Shown: positions 1-10,173 of the stretch, in pieces
Layout: every line of letters begins with the position of its first letter
Numbering within the stretch: position 1 is the first letter of the stretch
Assembly (NCBI RefSeq): GCF_000369625.1
Contig: NZ_KB850113.1
Location: 690,641-754,640 of the forward strand
DNA length: 64,000 nucleotides
Reading direction: 5' to 3'
Source of the DNA: Acinetobacter variabilis
GTDB lineage: Bacteria; Pseudomonadota; Gammaproteobacteria; Pseudomonadales; Moraxellaceae
The notes under the pieces: model-generated
What the model was told of the DNA's origin: nothing
What the model saw: the letters and a program-made list of their open reading frames with translations, nothing else
Database searches by the model: none
Program-made: the position numbers and the translations under genes

Positions 1-2
1 AG

Positions 3-1247
3 GGCTGGAAGGTTAAATACATACGCAATATCACTGACATTGACGACAAGATTATTAAACGTGCCAATGAAAATGGGGAAAGCATTTCATCACTGACCAG
101 CCGTTTTATTGATGCCATGAATGAAGACTTTGCCAAATTAGGCTGTCTTGCACCGGATGAAGCACCAAAAGCCACTGATTACATCAATCAGATGCAAAAC
201 ATGATTGGTACGCTGGTGGAAAAAGGGACTGCATATCCGGCAAATAATGGCGATGTTTACTTCGAGGTTGAAAAATTCGCCAAATACGGGCGTCTCTCAG
301 GCCGTAAACTGGAAGATATGCAGGCAGGCGCTTCTGAACGTGTAGACGTCGAAGTTGAGAAAAAACATCCGTTTGACTTTGTGCTGTGGAAACATGCCAA
401 AGAAAATGAACCGTCTTGGGCTTCACCATGGGGCAATGGTCGTCCAGGCTGGCATATTGAATGTTCAGCCATGTCTACCTGCTGCCTCGGCAATCATTTT
501 GATATTCATGGCGGTGGCGCTGACTTAAGCTTCCCGCATCATGAAAACGAGATTGCACAGTCTGAAGCAGCGACAGGTGAACAGTATGTGAACTACTGGA
601 TGCATGCCGGCTTCATCAATGTTGATGGCGAAAAAATGTCGAAGTCTTTGGGTAACTTCTTCACCATCCGTGATGTGATTGAAAAATTCCATCCGGAAGT
701 GGTGCGTTACTTTATCGTATCTTCACACTACCGCAGCCCGGTGAACTATTCAGATGTAGCTTTAAAAGAAGCGAAAAATACGCTAATGCGTTTCTATCAT
801 TCTTTCAAAGCTTATCAGGCAGTATATGGCGAACAGCTGGTTGATACGTTAGATCAAGACTTTGTTGAGCGTTTTAATACGGCAATGCGAGATGACTTCA
901 ATACGCCAGAAGCCATTGCTGTATTATTTGAACTGAATAAAGAGCTGAACCGTGCGGTAAAAGACCAGAATCAGGAGCAGGCTACTGTTTATTATTCCAC
1001 TTTGCGCCATCTCACCAATATTCTGGGTCTGGTACAGCACAATGTCGACGAATTCTTAAAGTCTGATATTGGTCAGGAAGCTTTAGGCTTGTCTGAAGAG
1101 CAGATTGAAGATCTGATCCAGCAACGTAAAGATGCCAAAAAAGAGAAAAACTTTGCTCGTGCCGATGAAATCCGCCAGTCTTTATTAGAACAAGGGGTGG
1201 TGCTGGAAGATACCCGTCAAGGAACTGTATGGCGTCGTGCCGATTAA
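3..1247 (+). CDS. cysS: Cysteine--tRNA ligase, 5' truncated by window edge
   Basis: Cytoplasmic class I aminoacyl-tRNA synthetase that charges tRNA-Cys. The reading frame is open from base 3, and about 414 residues are visible. Roughly the first 60 residues, including the HIGH nucleotide-binding signature, lie before the window. Visible landmarks are the N-terminal stretch [13 protein letters not shown], the zinc-site region [22 protein letters not shown], the class I signature KMSKS (in [10 protein letters not shown]) and the C-terminal helical domain ending in GTVWRRAD. The zinc-ligand Cys and His residues are present. The gene is followed closely by a tRNA-Gly gene with its own promoter. 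The internal ATG at 117 is not the start, because conserved CysS sequence continues upstream of it. Identification is very secure. Confidence 0.97.
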   Translation, partial: GWKVKYIRNITDIDDKIIKRANENGESISSLTSRFIDAMNEDFAKLGCLAPDEAPKATDYINQMQNMIGTLVEKGTAYPANNGDVYFEVEKFAKYGRLSGRKLEDMQAGASERVDVEVEKKHPFDFVLWKHAKENEPSWASPWGNGRPGWHIECSAMSTCCLGNHFDIHGGGADLSFPHHENEIAQSEAATGEQYVNYWMHAGFINVDGEKMSKSLGNFFTIRDVIEKFHPEVVRYFIVSSHYRSPVNYSDVALKEAKNTLMRFYHSFKAYQAVYGEQLVDTLDQDFVERFNTAMRDDFNTPEAIAVLFELNKELNRAVKDQNQEQATVYYSTLRHLTNILGLVQHNVDEFLKSDIGQEALGLSEEQIEDLIQQRKDAKKEKNFARADEIRQSLLEQGVVLEDTRQGTVWRRAD

Positions 1248-1271
1248 TTCGACAGTTGAATCAATAGAGAG

Positions 1272-1299
1272 TTGACAGTTAGCAGAAACTCTCTATAAT
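1272..1299 (+). promoter_or_regulatory. Sigma-70 promoter of tRNA-Gly
   Basis: A perfect -35 box TTGACA at 1272-1277 and a perfect -10 box TATAAT at 1294-1299 are separated by 16 bp. The mature tRNA begins 13 bp after the -10 box, as expected for a strong stable-RNA promoter. Confidence 0.85.
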
Positions 1300-1312
1300 T
1301 CACTCCCATATT

Positions 1313-1388
<76 letters not shown>

Positions 1389-1400
1389 AAATTCAAAAAA

Positions 1401-1426
1401 CCCTGATCGAAAGATTAGGGTTTTTT
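1401..1426 (+). terminator. Rho-independent terminator after tRNA-Gly
   Basis: Stem CCCTGATC / GATTAGGG (one G-T wobble) with a GAAA loop is followed by TTTTTT, starting 12 nt after the tRNA CCA end. Confidence 0.85.
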
Positions 1427-1552
1427 ATTGCCTACGTAAAATAAAAAGGACAATCAAAACTGGTTTACCTAATGAAATTTTAAATAATGGAGAGTTTTCG
1501 GTCAGGGAAATTTTAGAACATTCTGTTTAAGTTTTATGAAAAGCTCTACATT

Positions 1553-1581
1553 TTGAAACCTGACATTTGCATAGATATGAT
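1553..1581 (+). promoter_or_regulatory. Probable promoter of kdsD-kdsC-lptCAB operon
   Basis: TTGAAA at 1553-1558 and TATGAT at 1576-1581 are 17 bp apart, 66 bp before the kdsD start. The rest of the gap from 1427 to 1646 is AT-rich, and I see no gene or repeat in it. The promoter call is by motif match only. Confidence 0.5.
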
Positions 1582-1646
1582 AAAATTGCGAAAATTATTT
1601 TTTGCTAGACTGAGTCAACTCTGTATAGAGTTAAGGTAAACCTACT

Positions 1647-2639
1647 TTGAACCCACCAAATATGCCAAATCAAATAGACTTCCAGAAAGTTGCACTTGAA
1701 ACCTTGCGTATCGAAGAACAAGCATTACAGATTTTAGCCACGCAGATCGATGAGCGTTTTAGTCAGGCATGTGAAATTATCTTGCAGTGCAAAGGTCGTC
1801 TGGTGATTACCGGGATGGGGAAATCCGGGCATATTGGCCGTAAGATGGCGGCAACTTTTGCCTCTACGGGTACGCCTTCATTCTTCATGCACCCGGGCGA
1901 GGCAGGGCATGGTGATCTTGGAATGCTAGTACCGGGTGATGTACTGATTGCCATTTCAAACTCAGGCAAAAGCGATGAAATCATGATGCTGATGCCTTTG
2001 ATCAAGCGTCTGGAAATTCCTTTAATTACTATTAGCGGTGATGCCAAAGGTCCAATGCCACAAAATGCTGATGTGGCTTTAACTTTGGGTCATCTTCAAG
2101 AGGCCTGTCCGCTTGGTCTGGCACCGACTTCGAGTACAACGGCAACTTTAGCGCTGGGTGATGCACTGGCTGTCGCTCTTCTGGATGCACGTGGTTTTAC
2201 TGCTGATGATTTTGCACTATCACATCCAGCGGGTGCCTTGGGTAAACGTTTATTGCTGCATGTAAAACATCTCATGCATACAGGTTCGGAATTGCCAAAA
2301 GTGTCACCAGATACACCGATGAATCAAGTTTTATACGAGATTTCAAATAAACGCCTAGGTTTAACCACAATTGTGGATCAAAATGATGTTCTGCTGGGTA
2401 TTTTCACTGATGGTGACTTGCGCCGCCTGATCGACAAACAGCAAGGTTTTGATGTCAATTTACCGATTCAGGAAGTGATGACCAAAAATCCGCTGACGAT
2501 TTCTCAGGAAGCGCGTGCTGTCGTTGCACTGGAAAAAATGAACGAACGTAAAATTAATCAATTTGTTGTGGTTAATGATGCCAATAAAGTCATTGGTGTA
2601 ATTAGTATGCATGACCTGATTCAGGCTGGGGTAAATTAA
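1647..2639 (+). CDS. kdsD: D-arabinose-5-phosphate isomerase (KpsF/GutQ family)
   Basis: Converts ribulose-5-phosphate to arabinose-5-phosphate, the first committed step toward Kdo of LPS. The 330-residue length matches the family. An N-terminal SIS (sugar isomerase) domain spans roughly residues 35-190, with GMGKSGHIGRKMAATFASTGTPSFF as its hallmark. Two CBS domains follow (about 210-265 and 275-330), with MTKNPLTISQEA and HDLIQAG visible. The start chosen is TTG at 1647, because an AAGG Shine-Dalgarno lies 10 bp before it. The next ATG, at 1662, is too far from that site. It is first in an operon with kdsC and the lpt genes; kdsC starts 3 bp after its stop. Confidence 0.93.
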   Translation: MNPPNMPNQIDFQKVALETLRIEEQALQILATQIDERFSQACEIILQCKGRLVITGMGKSGHIGRKMAATFASTGTPSFFMHPGEAGHGDLGMLVPGDVLIAISNSGKSDEIMMLMPLIKRLEIPLITISGDAKGPMPQNADVALTLGHLQEACPLGLAPTSSTTATLALGDALAVALLDARGFTADDFALSHPAGALGKRLLLHVKHLMHTGSELPKVSPDTPMNQVLYEISNKRLGLTTIVDQNDVLLGIFTDGDLRRLIDKQQGFDVNLPIQEVMTKNPLTISQEARAVVALEKMNERKINQFVVVNDANKVIGVISMHDLIQAGVN

Positions 2640-2642
2640 TAA

Positions 2643-3182
2643 ATGGCATCTTATGTATTATTAGAGCAGGCACGTCATATTAAGGCACTGGTACTTGATG
2701 TAGATGGTATTTTAAGCGACGGTTTTGTCACATTGACCAATACGGGCGATGAAATCAAATCTTTTGATATCCGTGATGGTCTGGGCATGAAACTGGTACA
2801 GCAAGCCGGAATCAAAGTAATCATTATCACTGGACGTCAAAGCAATATCGTACAGAAACGTATGTCGGATTTAGGTGTAGATCTGGTTTATCAGGGCCGT
2901 GAAGATAAAGGGACTGCTTTACGTGAAGCTTGTAATCAGCTCAATATCGATCCTGAAGACTGTTTATACATGGGTGATGACTGGCCTGATCTGTCTGCCT
3001 TCGCGATTGCAGGCATGAAAGTGACTGTTCCAAACGGGCATGTTGAAGTACGTCGTCGTGCTGATCTGGTAACGCAGGCCTATGGTGGTCGTGGTGCGGT
3101 ACGCGAAATTTGTGACATGTTACTGATGTCCAAAGGTAAGTACCAAGAGTTACTTGAAAAATATACTCGTGCGCCTTATTAA
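2643..3182 (+). CDS. kdsC: 3-deoxy-D-manno-octulosonate 8-phosphate phosphatase
   Basis: HAD-superfamily phosphatase that removes phosphate from Kdo-8-phosphate, giving free Kdo for activation by KdsB. The 179 residues match the small C0 (capless) tetrameric KdsC type. The catalytic motif LDVDGILSDG near residue 20 holds the nucleophile and acid/base aspartates. IITGRQS is motif II, and MGDDWPDLSAF is the Mg-binding motif IV. It lies immediately after kdsD and 33 bp before lptC, the common gammaproteobacterial order. Confidence 0.94.
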   Translation: MASYVLLEQARHIKALVLDVDGILSDGFVTLTNTGDEIKSFDIRDGLGMKLVQQAGIKVIIITGRQSNIVQKRMSDLGVDLVYQGREDKGTALREACNQLNIDPEDCLYMGDDWPDLSAFAIAGMKVTVPNGHVEVRRRADLVTQAYGGRGAVREICDMLLMSKGKYQELLEKYTRAPY

Positions 3183-3215
3183 TAAGTCATACATCCTGGA
3201 TTAAGTACACCGCTT

Positions 3216-3764
3216 ATGGACACTAGAGTTTTATATCTTACGGCTATTATCATTGCCGCAATAAGTGGTGGTTATTACTATTACAGCGGTAAGGGCAATA
3301 AGTTGCAGACTGATTCTGCACGTAGCATGACTTATTCTGCAAATAATATTAACTTAACCCAAACTGATGAAAAGGGCATGTTGTCTGTACGTGCCCAGGT
3401 CGACCAGCTTGAACAAAACCTGCAGCTAGAGACTTCGAGTCTCAAAAATCTGCAGGCAACGACCTATAAAGACGGTCAGGTTGATGCGACATTTTTTGCC
3501 AAACAGGGCAACGGTTATGATGACAATACAAAAGTTGTACTTTCTCAAGAAGTGCTGGCGACCAAGATCATGCAAAATGGAAAAATGCAGTTCCACACCG
3601 AGGAGCTAACGGCTTTTCCGAAAATACGTGAAATTGAAACCGATAAAACCGTCATTGTTGAATCTCCACAGGCTGAATTTATCAGTCAGGGCCTAAAAGC
3701 CAATCTTAATGATGGTCAATACGAATTCTTTAATATTCGAGGAAAGTATGAACCAAATTCCTAG
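3216..3764 (+). CDS. lptC: LPS export system protein LptC
   Basis: Bitopic inner-membrane protein that receives LPS from the LptB2FG transporter and passes it to LptA. The 182 residues include one N-terminal transmembrane helix (about 5-23, LYLTAIIIAAISGGYYYY) followed by a periplasmic beta-jellyroll OstA-like domain. Primary sequence conservation in this family is low. The call rests on topology, size and position between kdsC and lptA. Its end overlaps the lptA start by 17 bp, which suggests translational coupling. Confidence 0.88.
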   Translation: MDTRVLYLTAIIIAAISGGYYYYSGKGNKLQTDSARSMTYSANNINLTQTDEKGMLSVRAQVDQLEQNLQLETSSLKNLQATTYKDGQVDATFFAKQGNGYDDNTKVVLSQEVLATKIMQNGKMQFHTEELTAFPKIREIETDKTVIVESPQAEFISQGLKANLNDGQYEFFNIRGKYEPNS

Positions 3765-4314
3765 AGCTAAAATGATGAACACTTTCCTTAAGCGCGCCGC
3801 GTTGTTAAGTTTGGTTGCATTGGGTTCAGCCACTGCGTTTGCATTGCCATCTGACCGTAACCAACCAATTACCTTATTAGCTGACCGTGCGACTTTTAAT
3901 GAGCGTACCGGAGTCACCACTTATTCGGGTAATGTCATCATTGAACAGGGCACCATGAAATTGCAAGCCAATTCAATTGTGGCGAATCTGAATAATAAAA
4001 AACAGATCAGCCTGATTACGGCAACAGGTAGCCCGGCTCAATTTCAGCAGAAAGTTGATCCTGCCAAAGGTTTGGCCAAAGGTCAGGCACAGAAAATTGT
4101 CTATAATGCGGAAACCGGGATTATTACCCTGTCTGGAAATGCCTACTTGCAGCAAGATGGCGCTAGTATCCGTGGTAATACGCTGAAATACAGCATGAAT
4201 AAAGGCGATATTGAAGCAACAGGTACACCAAATAAAACCGGTTCAGCAGCAGGTCGTGTACAAATCGTGATTCCGCCTTCATCTTCGAAATCCTTTCCGG
4301 GAGCACGTGATTAA
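3748..4314 (+). CDS. lptA: LPS periplasmic transport protein LptA
   Basis: Periplasmic beta-jellyroll bridge that carries LPS from LptC to LptD. It encodes 188 residues: a signal peptide (positively charged RAK...[19 protein letters not shown]), then the OstA/LptA domain with [23 protein letters not shown] and a repeated beta-strand pattern. The ATG at 3748 was chosen over the longer frame from 3709 because GAGGAAAG sits just upstream and a signal peptide follows directly. The stop and the lptB start share bases (TAATG). Family and context agree. Confidence 0.92.
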   Translation: MNQIPRAKMMNTFLKRAALLSLVALGSATAFALPSDRNQPITLLADRATFNERTGVTTYSGNVIIEQGTMKLQANSIVANLNNKKQISLITATGSPAQFQQKVDPAKGLAKGQAQKIVYNAETGIITLSGNAYLQQDGASIRGNTLKYSMNKGDIEATGTPNKTGSAAGRVQIVIPPSSSKSFPGARD

Positions 4315-5057
4315 TGGCACAGACGCATCAGGTTCAAACTTTAGCCATCAAGCATCTGGCGAAAAATTATAGTAAACGCTGGGTAGTCAAGGACGTTTCC
4401 TTCAGTATGGAAAGTGGGCAAATTGTTGGGCTTTTAGGGCCTAATGGTGCAGGTAAAACCACCAGTTTCTATATGGTGGTGGGTCTGGTGCGTATGGACA
4501 AGGGTGAAATCCATCTGGATGATCTGGATTTGTCGGACTTGGCGATGCATGAACGTGCGCGTAAAGGGATTGGCTATTTACCTCAGGAAGCTTCTATTTT
4601 TAGAAAACTAACCATTTCTGAAAATATTATGGCGATTCTGGAAACCCGTAAGGATTTAAGCAAAGCCCAGCGTCAACAACGTTTAGCCGAATTACTGGCA
4701 GACTTTAAAATTACCCATATTAAAGATTCATTGGGTATGAGCGTGTCGGGTGGTGAACGTCGTCGTGCTGAAATTGCCCGTGCTTTGGCGGCCGACCCAA
4801 AATTCATGTTACTGGATGAACCTTTTGCCGGGGTTGACCCGATTTCCGTAGGTGATATTAAAGATATTATTACCACGCTGAAAGATCGTGGAATTGGTGT
4901 ATTGATTACCGATCACAACGTTCGTGAAACTTTGGCCATCTGTGAACATGCCTATATTGTCAGCGAAGGTTCAGTCATTGCTGAAGGCACGGCACAAGAA
5001 ATTTTGGCCAATGAAATGGTACGTAAAGTTTATCTGGGTGATGACTTTACTGTATAG
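4314..5057 (+). CDS. lptB: LPS export ABC transporter ATP-binding protein LptB
   Basis: Cytoplasmic ATPase that powers LptFG extraction of LPS from the inner membrane. The 247 residues carry Walker [10 protein letters not shown] (42-50), the Q-loop [11 protein letters not shown], the signature [15 protein letters not shown], Walker [13 protein letters not shown] and the switch [12 protein letters not shown]. All catalytic residues are present. It starts inside the lptA stop codon and is last in the Kdo/Lpt operon, followed by a strong terminator. The lptF and lptG genes are not in the window. Confidence 0.96.
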   Translation: MAQTHQVQTLAIKHLAKNYSKRWVVKDVSFSMESGQIVGLLGPNGAGKTTSFYMVVGLVRMDKGEIHLDDLDLSDLAMHERARKGIGYLPQEASIFRKLTISENIMAILETRKDLSKAQRQQRLAELLADFKITHIKDSLGMSVSGGERRRAEIARALAADPKFMLLDEPFAGVDPISVGDIKDIITTLKDRGIGVLITDHNVRETLAICEHAYIVSEGSVIAEGTAQEILANEMVRKVYLGDDFTV

Positions 5058-5074
5058 AAAATTTTCATTATCAG

Positions 5075-5118
5075 AAAAAACCCGCATTAAGACTTTAGTC
5101 GTCAAATGTGGGTTTTTT
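5075..5118 (+). terminator. Rho-independent terminator after lptB
   Basis: AAAAACCCGCATT pairs with AATGTGGGTTTTT (one G-T wobble) across a loop of about 15 nt and ends in a T run. It closes the lpt operon and separates it from the decayed secretion genes. Confidence 0.8.
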
Positions 5119-5263
5119 TACTTAAATTAAGACGAAAAAGCTATCTTTTTGTATGATTTGATATATTTTTAGGCTAAAACACGAAACATTCATTATTATG
5201 CAATTTAGGGTGCAGCACTTAAAAAATGTTCAGGGGATAATAGATAAAAATAAGGGAATATAG

Positions 5264-6740
5264 ATCATTTTTCTTTTACCTTTATCTGTGCCATTCGTAC
5301 ATGCAGAAAATTCACAGAATTATTTTAATAATATTAAAAGTGGATTAGGAAAACTGATTGCACCAGAGCCAACGCGATCTGCGCAAACGATTGATATTAG
5401 CTCACTCAGTCAGTACTCACTGGATAGCTCAAAGGTGGCTGAACTGCCGCAGATTACTCGACCGCAGCAGGGACAATCTTCAATTCGGCCTATAAATGCT
5501 GATATTCCTGCAAAAATGAGTCTAATTGAGGCGGTTCATACAGCAGTTCAGCGTCGTCCGGAAATTGCCCAAAGTATTTCGTCTTTATCTGCACAGGCAG
5601 CCAATATTAATGTGGCCAAAGCAGCCTATTAACCGCAGTTATCTGGCGGTGTAGGTAATGGAGATTTGACCTCAGGTGAACGTGGACGTCAGGTAGCCTC
5701 TCTGAATGCTACCCAGATGCTATATGACTTTGGCAAGATTAAAACCAATGTCAGTGTTGAAGAGGCGAGACTGGCAGAAGACCAGGCAAGAGCATTAGTG
5801 AGTCTGGATCAGGTTGCACTGGAAGTAGCGGATGCTATTGTCCATGTCAAACGCTATCAGGAAATTACCAAGATTGCCGAACAGCAGATTCAGGGCATTG
5901 CACGAATTGCAGAAATTGCCAATTTACGTGACCGCGCCGGAATTAGCACATAGGCTGATCCGGTTTAGGCGCAGTCTAATCTGGAAGCTGCACAATCTAA
6001 CCTGATCGTGCAACAGACCCAGTTAAGACAATATCAGCAACGTCTCAGAACTTTATTGGGATTTGATTTCTCTGCAATTCAATGGGAAATTCCAGATCGT
6101 ATCGTAAACCAGGCTGATCTTTATCAGGATCATGAATTTACCCAGATTCCAAGCATGATCTTGGCACATTCAGGAGTAGATGTAGCCCGATTGCAAAAAG
6201 ATCAGGTACTTTTAAGCCGTTATCCGACTATTAATCTGAAAGGTAGCTTAAGTCAGGCGGTTAATGGTCGAAATCCGAATAATAATGAAGATGATGGCTT
6301 TTATAATTCAATCATGATTGAAGCCAGCAGTAATTTTTATCAGGGGGGAGCTGTTCGGTCTCAGGCACGTGCTGCCAGTTATGCCGAAGAAGCTGCACGC
6401 GCACAGGTCAATACTGTCTATCTGGATGTACTGGATCAGGTTCGCTTAATCCGGGAATAGATTGAAAATAAACAAAAACAAATGGATGTCCTGGCTCAGC
6501 GCCGTGAAACCACGGTACGAACCAAAGAGCTATATCAAGAACAATATAAATTGGGCACACGGACTGTAGTGGATTTATTAAACGCAGAACAGGCTTATTC
6601 ACAGCGCAGCACAGGAATTTGAATCGGCACGCTATGACATCTATTCGGCGATTGTGCAATACATTCAGGTGACAGGTCGTACACGGGATATTTACGCGCT
6701 TAACCGTATTTCTATTCAGGGGTTTGAAGTCCAGCCATGA
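5264..6740 (+). pseudogene. TolC-family outer-membrane channel of a type I secretion system, degraded
   Basis: The conceptual protein is a TolC/LapE-like outer-membrane efflux duct: a signal-peptide-like stretch (IIFLLPLSVPFVHA), then MSLIEAVHTAVQRRPEIAQS, NATQMLYDFGKIKTNV, GISTxADPVxAQSNLEAA and the C-terminal repeat ELYQEQYKLGTRTVVDLLNAEQAY. The frame is broken by TAA at 5630-5632 and TAG at 5951-5953, 5966-5968 and 6458-6460. One extra base near 6605 shifts the remainder, after which sequence resumes to a TGA at 6738-6740. No ATG lies in frame before the signal peptide; the codon there is ATC, or GTG further on at 5288. The TGA overlaps the next gene's ATG, which fits an ancestral three-gene operon. 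It cannot make a working channel as read. Confidence 0.9.
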
Positions 6741-8875
6741 GTACTACAATAAATTATCAGCCGTGGCTTCAGGCAGTTTTGAACATTGCCAAGCATTATC
6801 GGATCGAACCATCTGAGGAGCGGATTCGTCTGCAACTGGACTGGAACCAGCATCATGACATTGATGAAATGCTCAAAATTGTCAACCGTCAGATGGGATT
6901 AAATGTCCGTAAAAATAAATTCGATAGCAGTTTGCTGAATCCCTGGCGTTTGCCCTTACTGGTTGAATTTGATAGCGGAGATGTTGGTGTTATTGAACGT
7001 ATCGACACACAAGGCAATGTCAGTGTACAACTGAGTGGAAATGCTGGTTTATCGCAAAGTTTTACGATTGAGCAGTTAGAAACAGGTGCGGAGCATGTTT
7101 ATATCCTGCGACCAGAGTCTTCTGTGCGGGATGCGCGTGTCGACGAATACATCAAGCCCTTTGAGAAAAACTGGTTCTGGTCAATTGTTTTGAAAGACTG
7201 GAAACGCTATATCGATGTGATGTTTGCCTCTTTAATCGCCAATATTTTGGCTTTGGCAACTATTGTTTTCTCGATAAACGTTTATGACCGTGTCATTCCT
7301 TCACAATCGATTCCCACTTTATGGGTGCTGGCCGGTTGTGTACTGATTGCGGCCATTTTCGAGTTTGTATTGCGGGTATCCCGTATTTATCTCTCCGACA
7401 TTATTGGTAAACGGGCTGACCTGAAAATATCTGACCGGGTATTTGGGCATTCCTTAAGAATTAAAAACAGTGAGCGTTCCAAATCGACCGGAACGTTTAT
7501 TTCACAGATTCGTGAACTTGAAGGTGTGGGTGAACTGGTCACTTCCACTACCGTGACGGCAATTGCAGATCTGCCGTTCTTCTTCCTGTTCCTGGGAATC
7601 TTCTGGATTATTGGCGGTAACCTGTTCTGGGTCATGCTACTGGTAGCACCACTCATGATTCTTCCTGGGATTCTGGCACAGAAAAAACTGGCCAAGCTGG
7701 CACAGTTGGGAATGCGTGAGTCCGCAATCCGTAATACCTTATTAGTTGAAGCCGTACAGGGTATTGAAGATATCAAGCTGTTAAGAGCTGAAACCCGCTT
7801 CCAGAACCAATGGAATCACGTGAATGAAGTCTCTGCTGATGTCAGCATGCAACAACGTAAAATTGTTGGATTGATGACCACATGGACTCAAAAAATTCAG
7901 GGTTTAACCTTTGCCATTGTGGTCTTGGTGGGTGCATTTGCAGTGATGGATGGTGAGATGACCACAGGTGCTTTAGTTGCCTGTTCAATTTTGTCATCAC
8001 GGATGCTGGCACCTATTTCACAAATCAACGGTGTCTTAGGGCGTTTACAACAAGCCAAAGTTGCTAAAGGCGGTCTGGATGAATTGATGAAAAAACCGGT
8101 GGACCAGCCAGATTATTCGCACCTGATTCATCGTCCGGCACTGGATGGGCATTATGACCTGAGTGGTGTGGTGTTCAAATATGGTGATGATGATCCCAAA
8201 CCGAGTTTGATGATTCCTAGGCTGGAAATCAAGCCCGGGGAGAAAATTGCGATTCTGGGCCGTAATGGTGCAGGAAAATCGACCTTATTGCAGCTCTTGT
8301 CTGGGATGCAGACACCGCTACAGGGCAAGGTCAAGCTGGATGGGATTGATCTAACCCTGATTGACCCGTCAGATGTGCGGCGTGATATGGGCCTGCTCAA
8401 TCAGAATTCACAACTCTTTTATGGCAGTATCCGTGAAAACCTGACTTTGGGTGCACCTTTGGCCACCGATCAGCAAATTCTGGAAGCCTTATAAATTACC
8501 GGTGCACTGGGATTTGTACAGGAGAAAAAAGAAGGGCTGGATCATATCATTTTAGAGGGTGGTGTCGGCTTTTCTGGTGGACAGCGCCAAGCCTTGTTAT
8601 TAGCGCGGTTGTTGATTCGTCAACCAAAGATTTTGCTACTGGATGAACCGACCGCTGCCATTGATGATGTGTCAGAAAAACAGTTGATTGATCATCTTAA
8701 AGGGTATTTAACCCATCGTACGCTGATAGTAGCAACGCATCGTCGCGCCGTACTGGAGTTAGTTGACCGTATTCTTGTGGTCAATGATGGCAAAATTGTC
8801 ATGGATGGTCCACGAGATCAAATATTAAATCAGTCACAGGTAGGAACTAAACGGGTCGTGGGAGCAAGCGCATGA
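6737..8875 (+). pseudogene. Type I secretion ABC transporter (permease-ATPase), interrupted by one stop
   Basis: LapB/HlyB-type inner-membrane exporter of about 712 codons. Residues about 1-125 form a C39-peptidase-like N-domain without an evident catalytic cysteine. A six-helix membrane domain follows (about 150-430), then the nucleotide-binding domain with Walker A GRNGAGKST. An in-frame TAA at 8492-8494 falls after QQILEAL, between the Q-loop and the signature. The same frame then continues intact with GFSGGQRQ, Walker B ILLLDEPTAAID and the H-loop ATHRR up to the TGA at 8875. The truncated product lacks half of the ATPase domain. Neighbours are the decayed outer-membrane gene (ATGA overlap upstream) and hlyD (ATGA overlap downstream). 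CAA to TAA is the simplest origin of the stop. Confidence 0.9.
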
Positions 8876-10059
8876 GTGAACCACAGACATTAACGCGTTC
8901 AAACAAAGTAAGCTTCCAGGAACCGCCATTACCTAAATCCAGTCTGATTATCTGGATTGTGGGCATTGGTTTGTTAATACTGCTGACGTGGGCCTGGTTA
9001 TTTAAACTGGAAGAGGTTTCGACCGGTACAGGTAAAGTCATTCCATCTTCCAAAGAACAGGTGATTCAGTCTCTGGAGGGTGGCATTCTAACCAAGTTAA
9101 ATGTCAAAGAAGGTGAGATTGTAGAGCGTGGTCAAGTATTGGCACAGCTCGACCCCACCCGATTTGAGTCTAATGTCGGTGAATCAGAATCCTTGCTGAT
9201 CGCCTCACGTGCGACTTCCGCCCGTTTACGTGCAGAAGTGAGTGGCGCGCCGTTATCTTTCCCCGAAGAAGTATTGAAATATCCAAAACTGGTCAAAGAA
9301 GAAACCGCATTGTATCAGTCACGTCGTGCCAATCTGGAAGAATCTCTTGCCGGCTTGCAACAGGCATTGGTGCTGGTACAACAGGAACTGGAAATGACCG
9401 CGCCATTGGTGGCCAAAGGCGCAGCCAGTGAAGTTGAAGTTTTACGGTTGAAGCGTGAAGCCAATGACCTGCGTAACCAGATGAATGATATTCGCAACCA
9501 ATATTATGTGAAAGCACGGGAAGAACTGTCCAAAGCCAATACTGATGTGGAAACCCAGCAACAGGTGGTACGCGGCAAGTCAGATACCTTGAACCGGACC
9601 ATTTTTAAATCCCCAGTCCGGGGCGTGGTCAAAGAAGTTGATGTCATGACTTTGGGTGGCGTGGTTCCGCAAAATGGCAAGCTGATGACCATCGTGCCTC
9701 TGGATGAAAAATTACTGGTTGAAGCCCGAATTTCACCACGTGATATTGCTTTTATCCGACCTGATCAGGAAGCACTGGTTAAGATTACGGCCTATGATTA
9801 CTCGATTTATGGCGGTCTAAAAGGCAAAGTGACCGTGATTTCGCCAGATACCTTGCGAGATGAAGTCAAACAGGATCAGTTCTATTATCGGGTGTATATC
9901 CGTACCGATAGTGACAAATTGAGAAACGCCGCCGGGCAGGAGTTTAATATCACACCCGGTATGGTGGCCTCCGTCGATATTCGTACCGGCGCAAAAACAG
10001 TAATGGACTATCTGATCAAGCCATTCAACAAGGCTAAAGAAGCATTGCGTGAACGTTAA
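8872..10059 (+). CDS. HlyD-family periplasmic adaptor of type I secretion system
   Basis: Membrane-fusion protein that links the ABC exporter to the outer-membrane duct. The 395 residues have a short cytoplasmic N-terminus, one transmembrane helix (about 24-43, SLIIWIVGIGLLILLTWAWLF), a lipoyl half-motif VIQSLEGGILTKLNVKEGEIVERGQVLAQLD, a long alpha-hairpin (about 100-255), and a second lipoyl half with FKSPVRGVVKEVDVMTLGGVV, followed by a beta-barrel. The frame is uninterrupted. Its ATG overlaps the stop of the ABC gene (ATGA). Because both partners are disrupted, the protein is probably an orphan, unless partners are encoded elsewhere. The cargo protein is not in the window. Confidence 0.92.
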   Translation: MSEPQTLTRSNKVSFQEPPLPKSSLIIWIVGIGLLILLTWAWLFKLEEVSTGTGKVIPSSKEQVIQSLEGGILTKLNVKEGEIVERGQVLAQLDPTRFESNVGESESLLIASRATSARLRAEVSGAPLSFPEEVLKYPKLVKEETALYQSRRANLEESLAGLQQALVLVQQELEMTAPLVAKGAASEVEVLRLKREANDLRNQMNDIRNQYYVKAREELSKANTDVETQQQVVRGKSDTLNRTIFKSPVRGVVKEVDVMTLGGVVPQNGKLMTIVPLDEKLLVEARISPRDIAFIRPDQEALVKITAYDYSIYGGLKGKVTVISPDTLRDEVKQDQFYYRVYIRTDSDKLRNAAGQEFNITPGMVASVDIRTGAKTVMDYLIKPFNKAKEALRER

Positions 10060-10093
10060 ATTTAAATGTAATCAATAAAATTAAATCGAATCA

Positions 10094-10118
10094 AGCCTCT
10101 CGTATAGAGAGGCTTTTT
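10094..10118 (+). terminator. Rho-independent terminator after hlyD-like gene
   Basis: A perfect 8-bp stem AGCCTCTC / GAGAGGCT with loop GTATA is followed by TTTTTC. It is placed 34 bp after the stop codon. Confidence 0.85.
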
Positions 10119-10173
10119 CTTTGCCCCATCAAAACAGGTATACTGCATAGGTGAAATTTGAACGCCTGAAGTT

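Noticed and set aside
3709..3747. Longer LptA start at 3709
   Set aside because: It would put 13 extra residues before the signal peptide and lie deep inside lptC; the ATG at 3748 has a good Shine-Dalgarno.
5264..8875. Stop codon reassignment or programmed read-through across the secretion genes
   Set aside because: Both TAA and TAG occur, a frameshift is also present, and neighbouring core genes use TAA/TAG/TGA as normal ends; decay is simpler.
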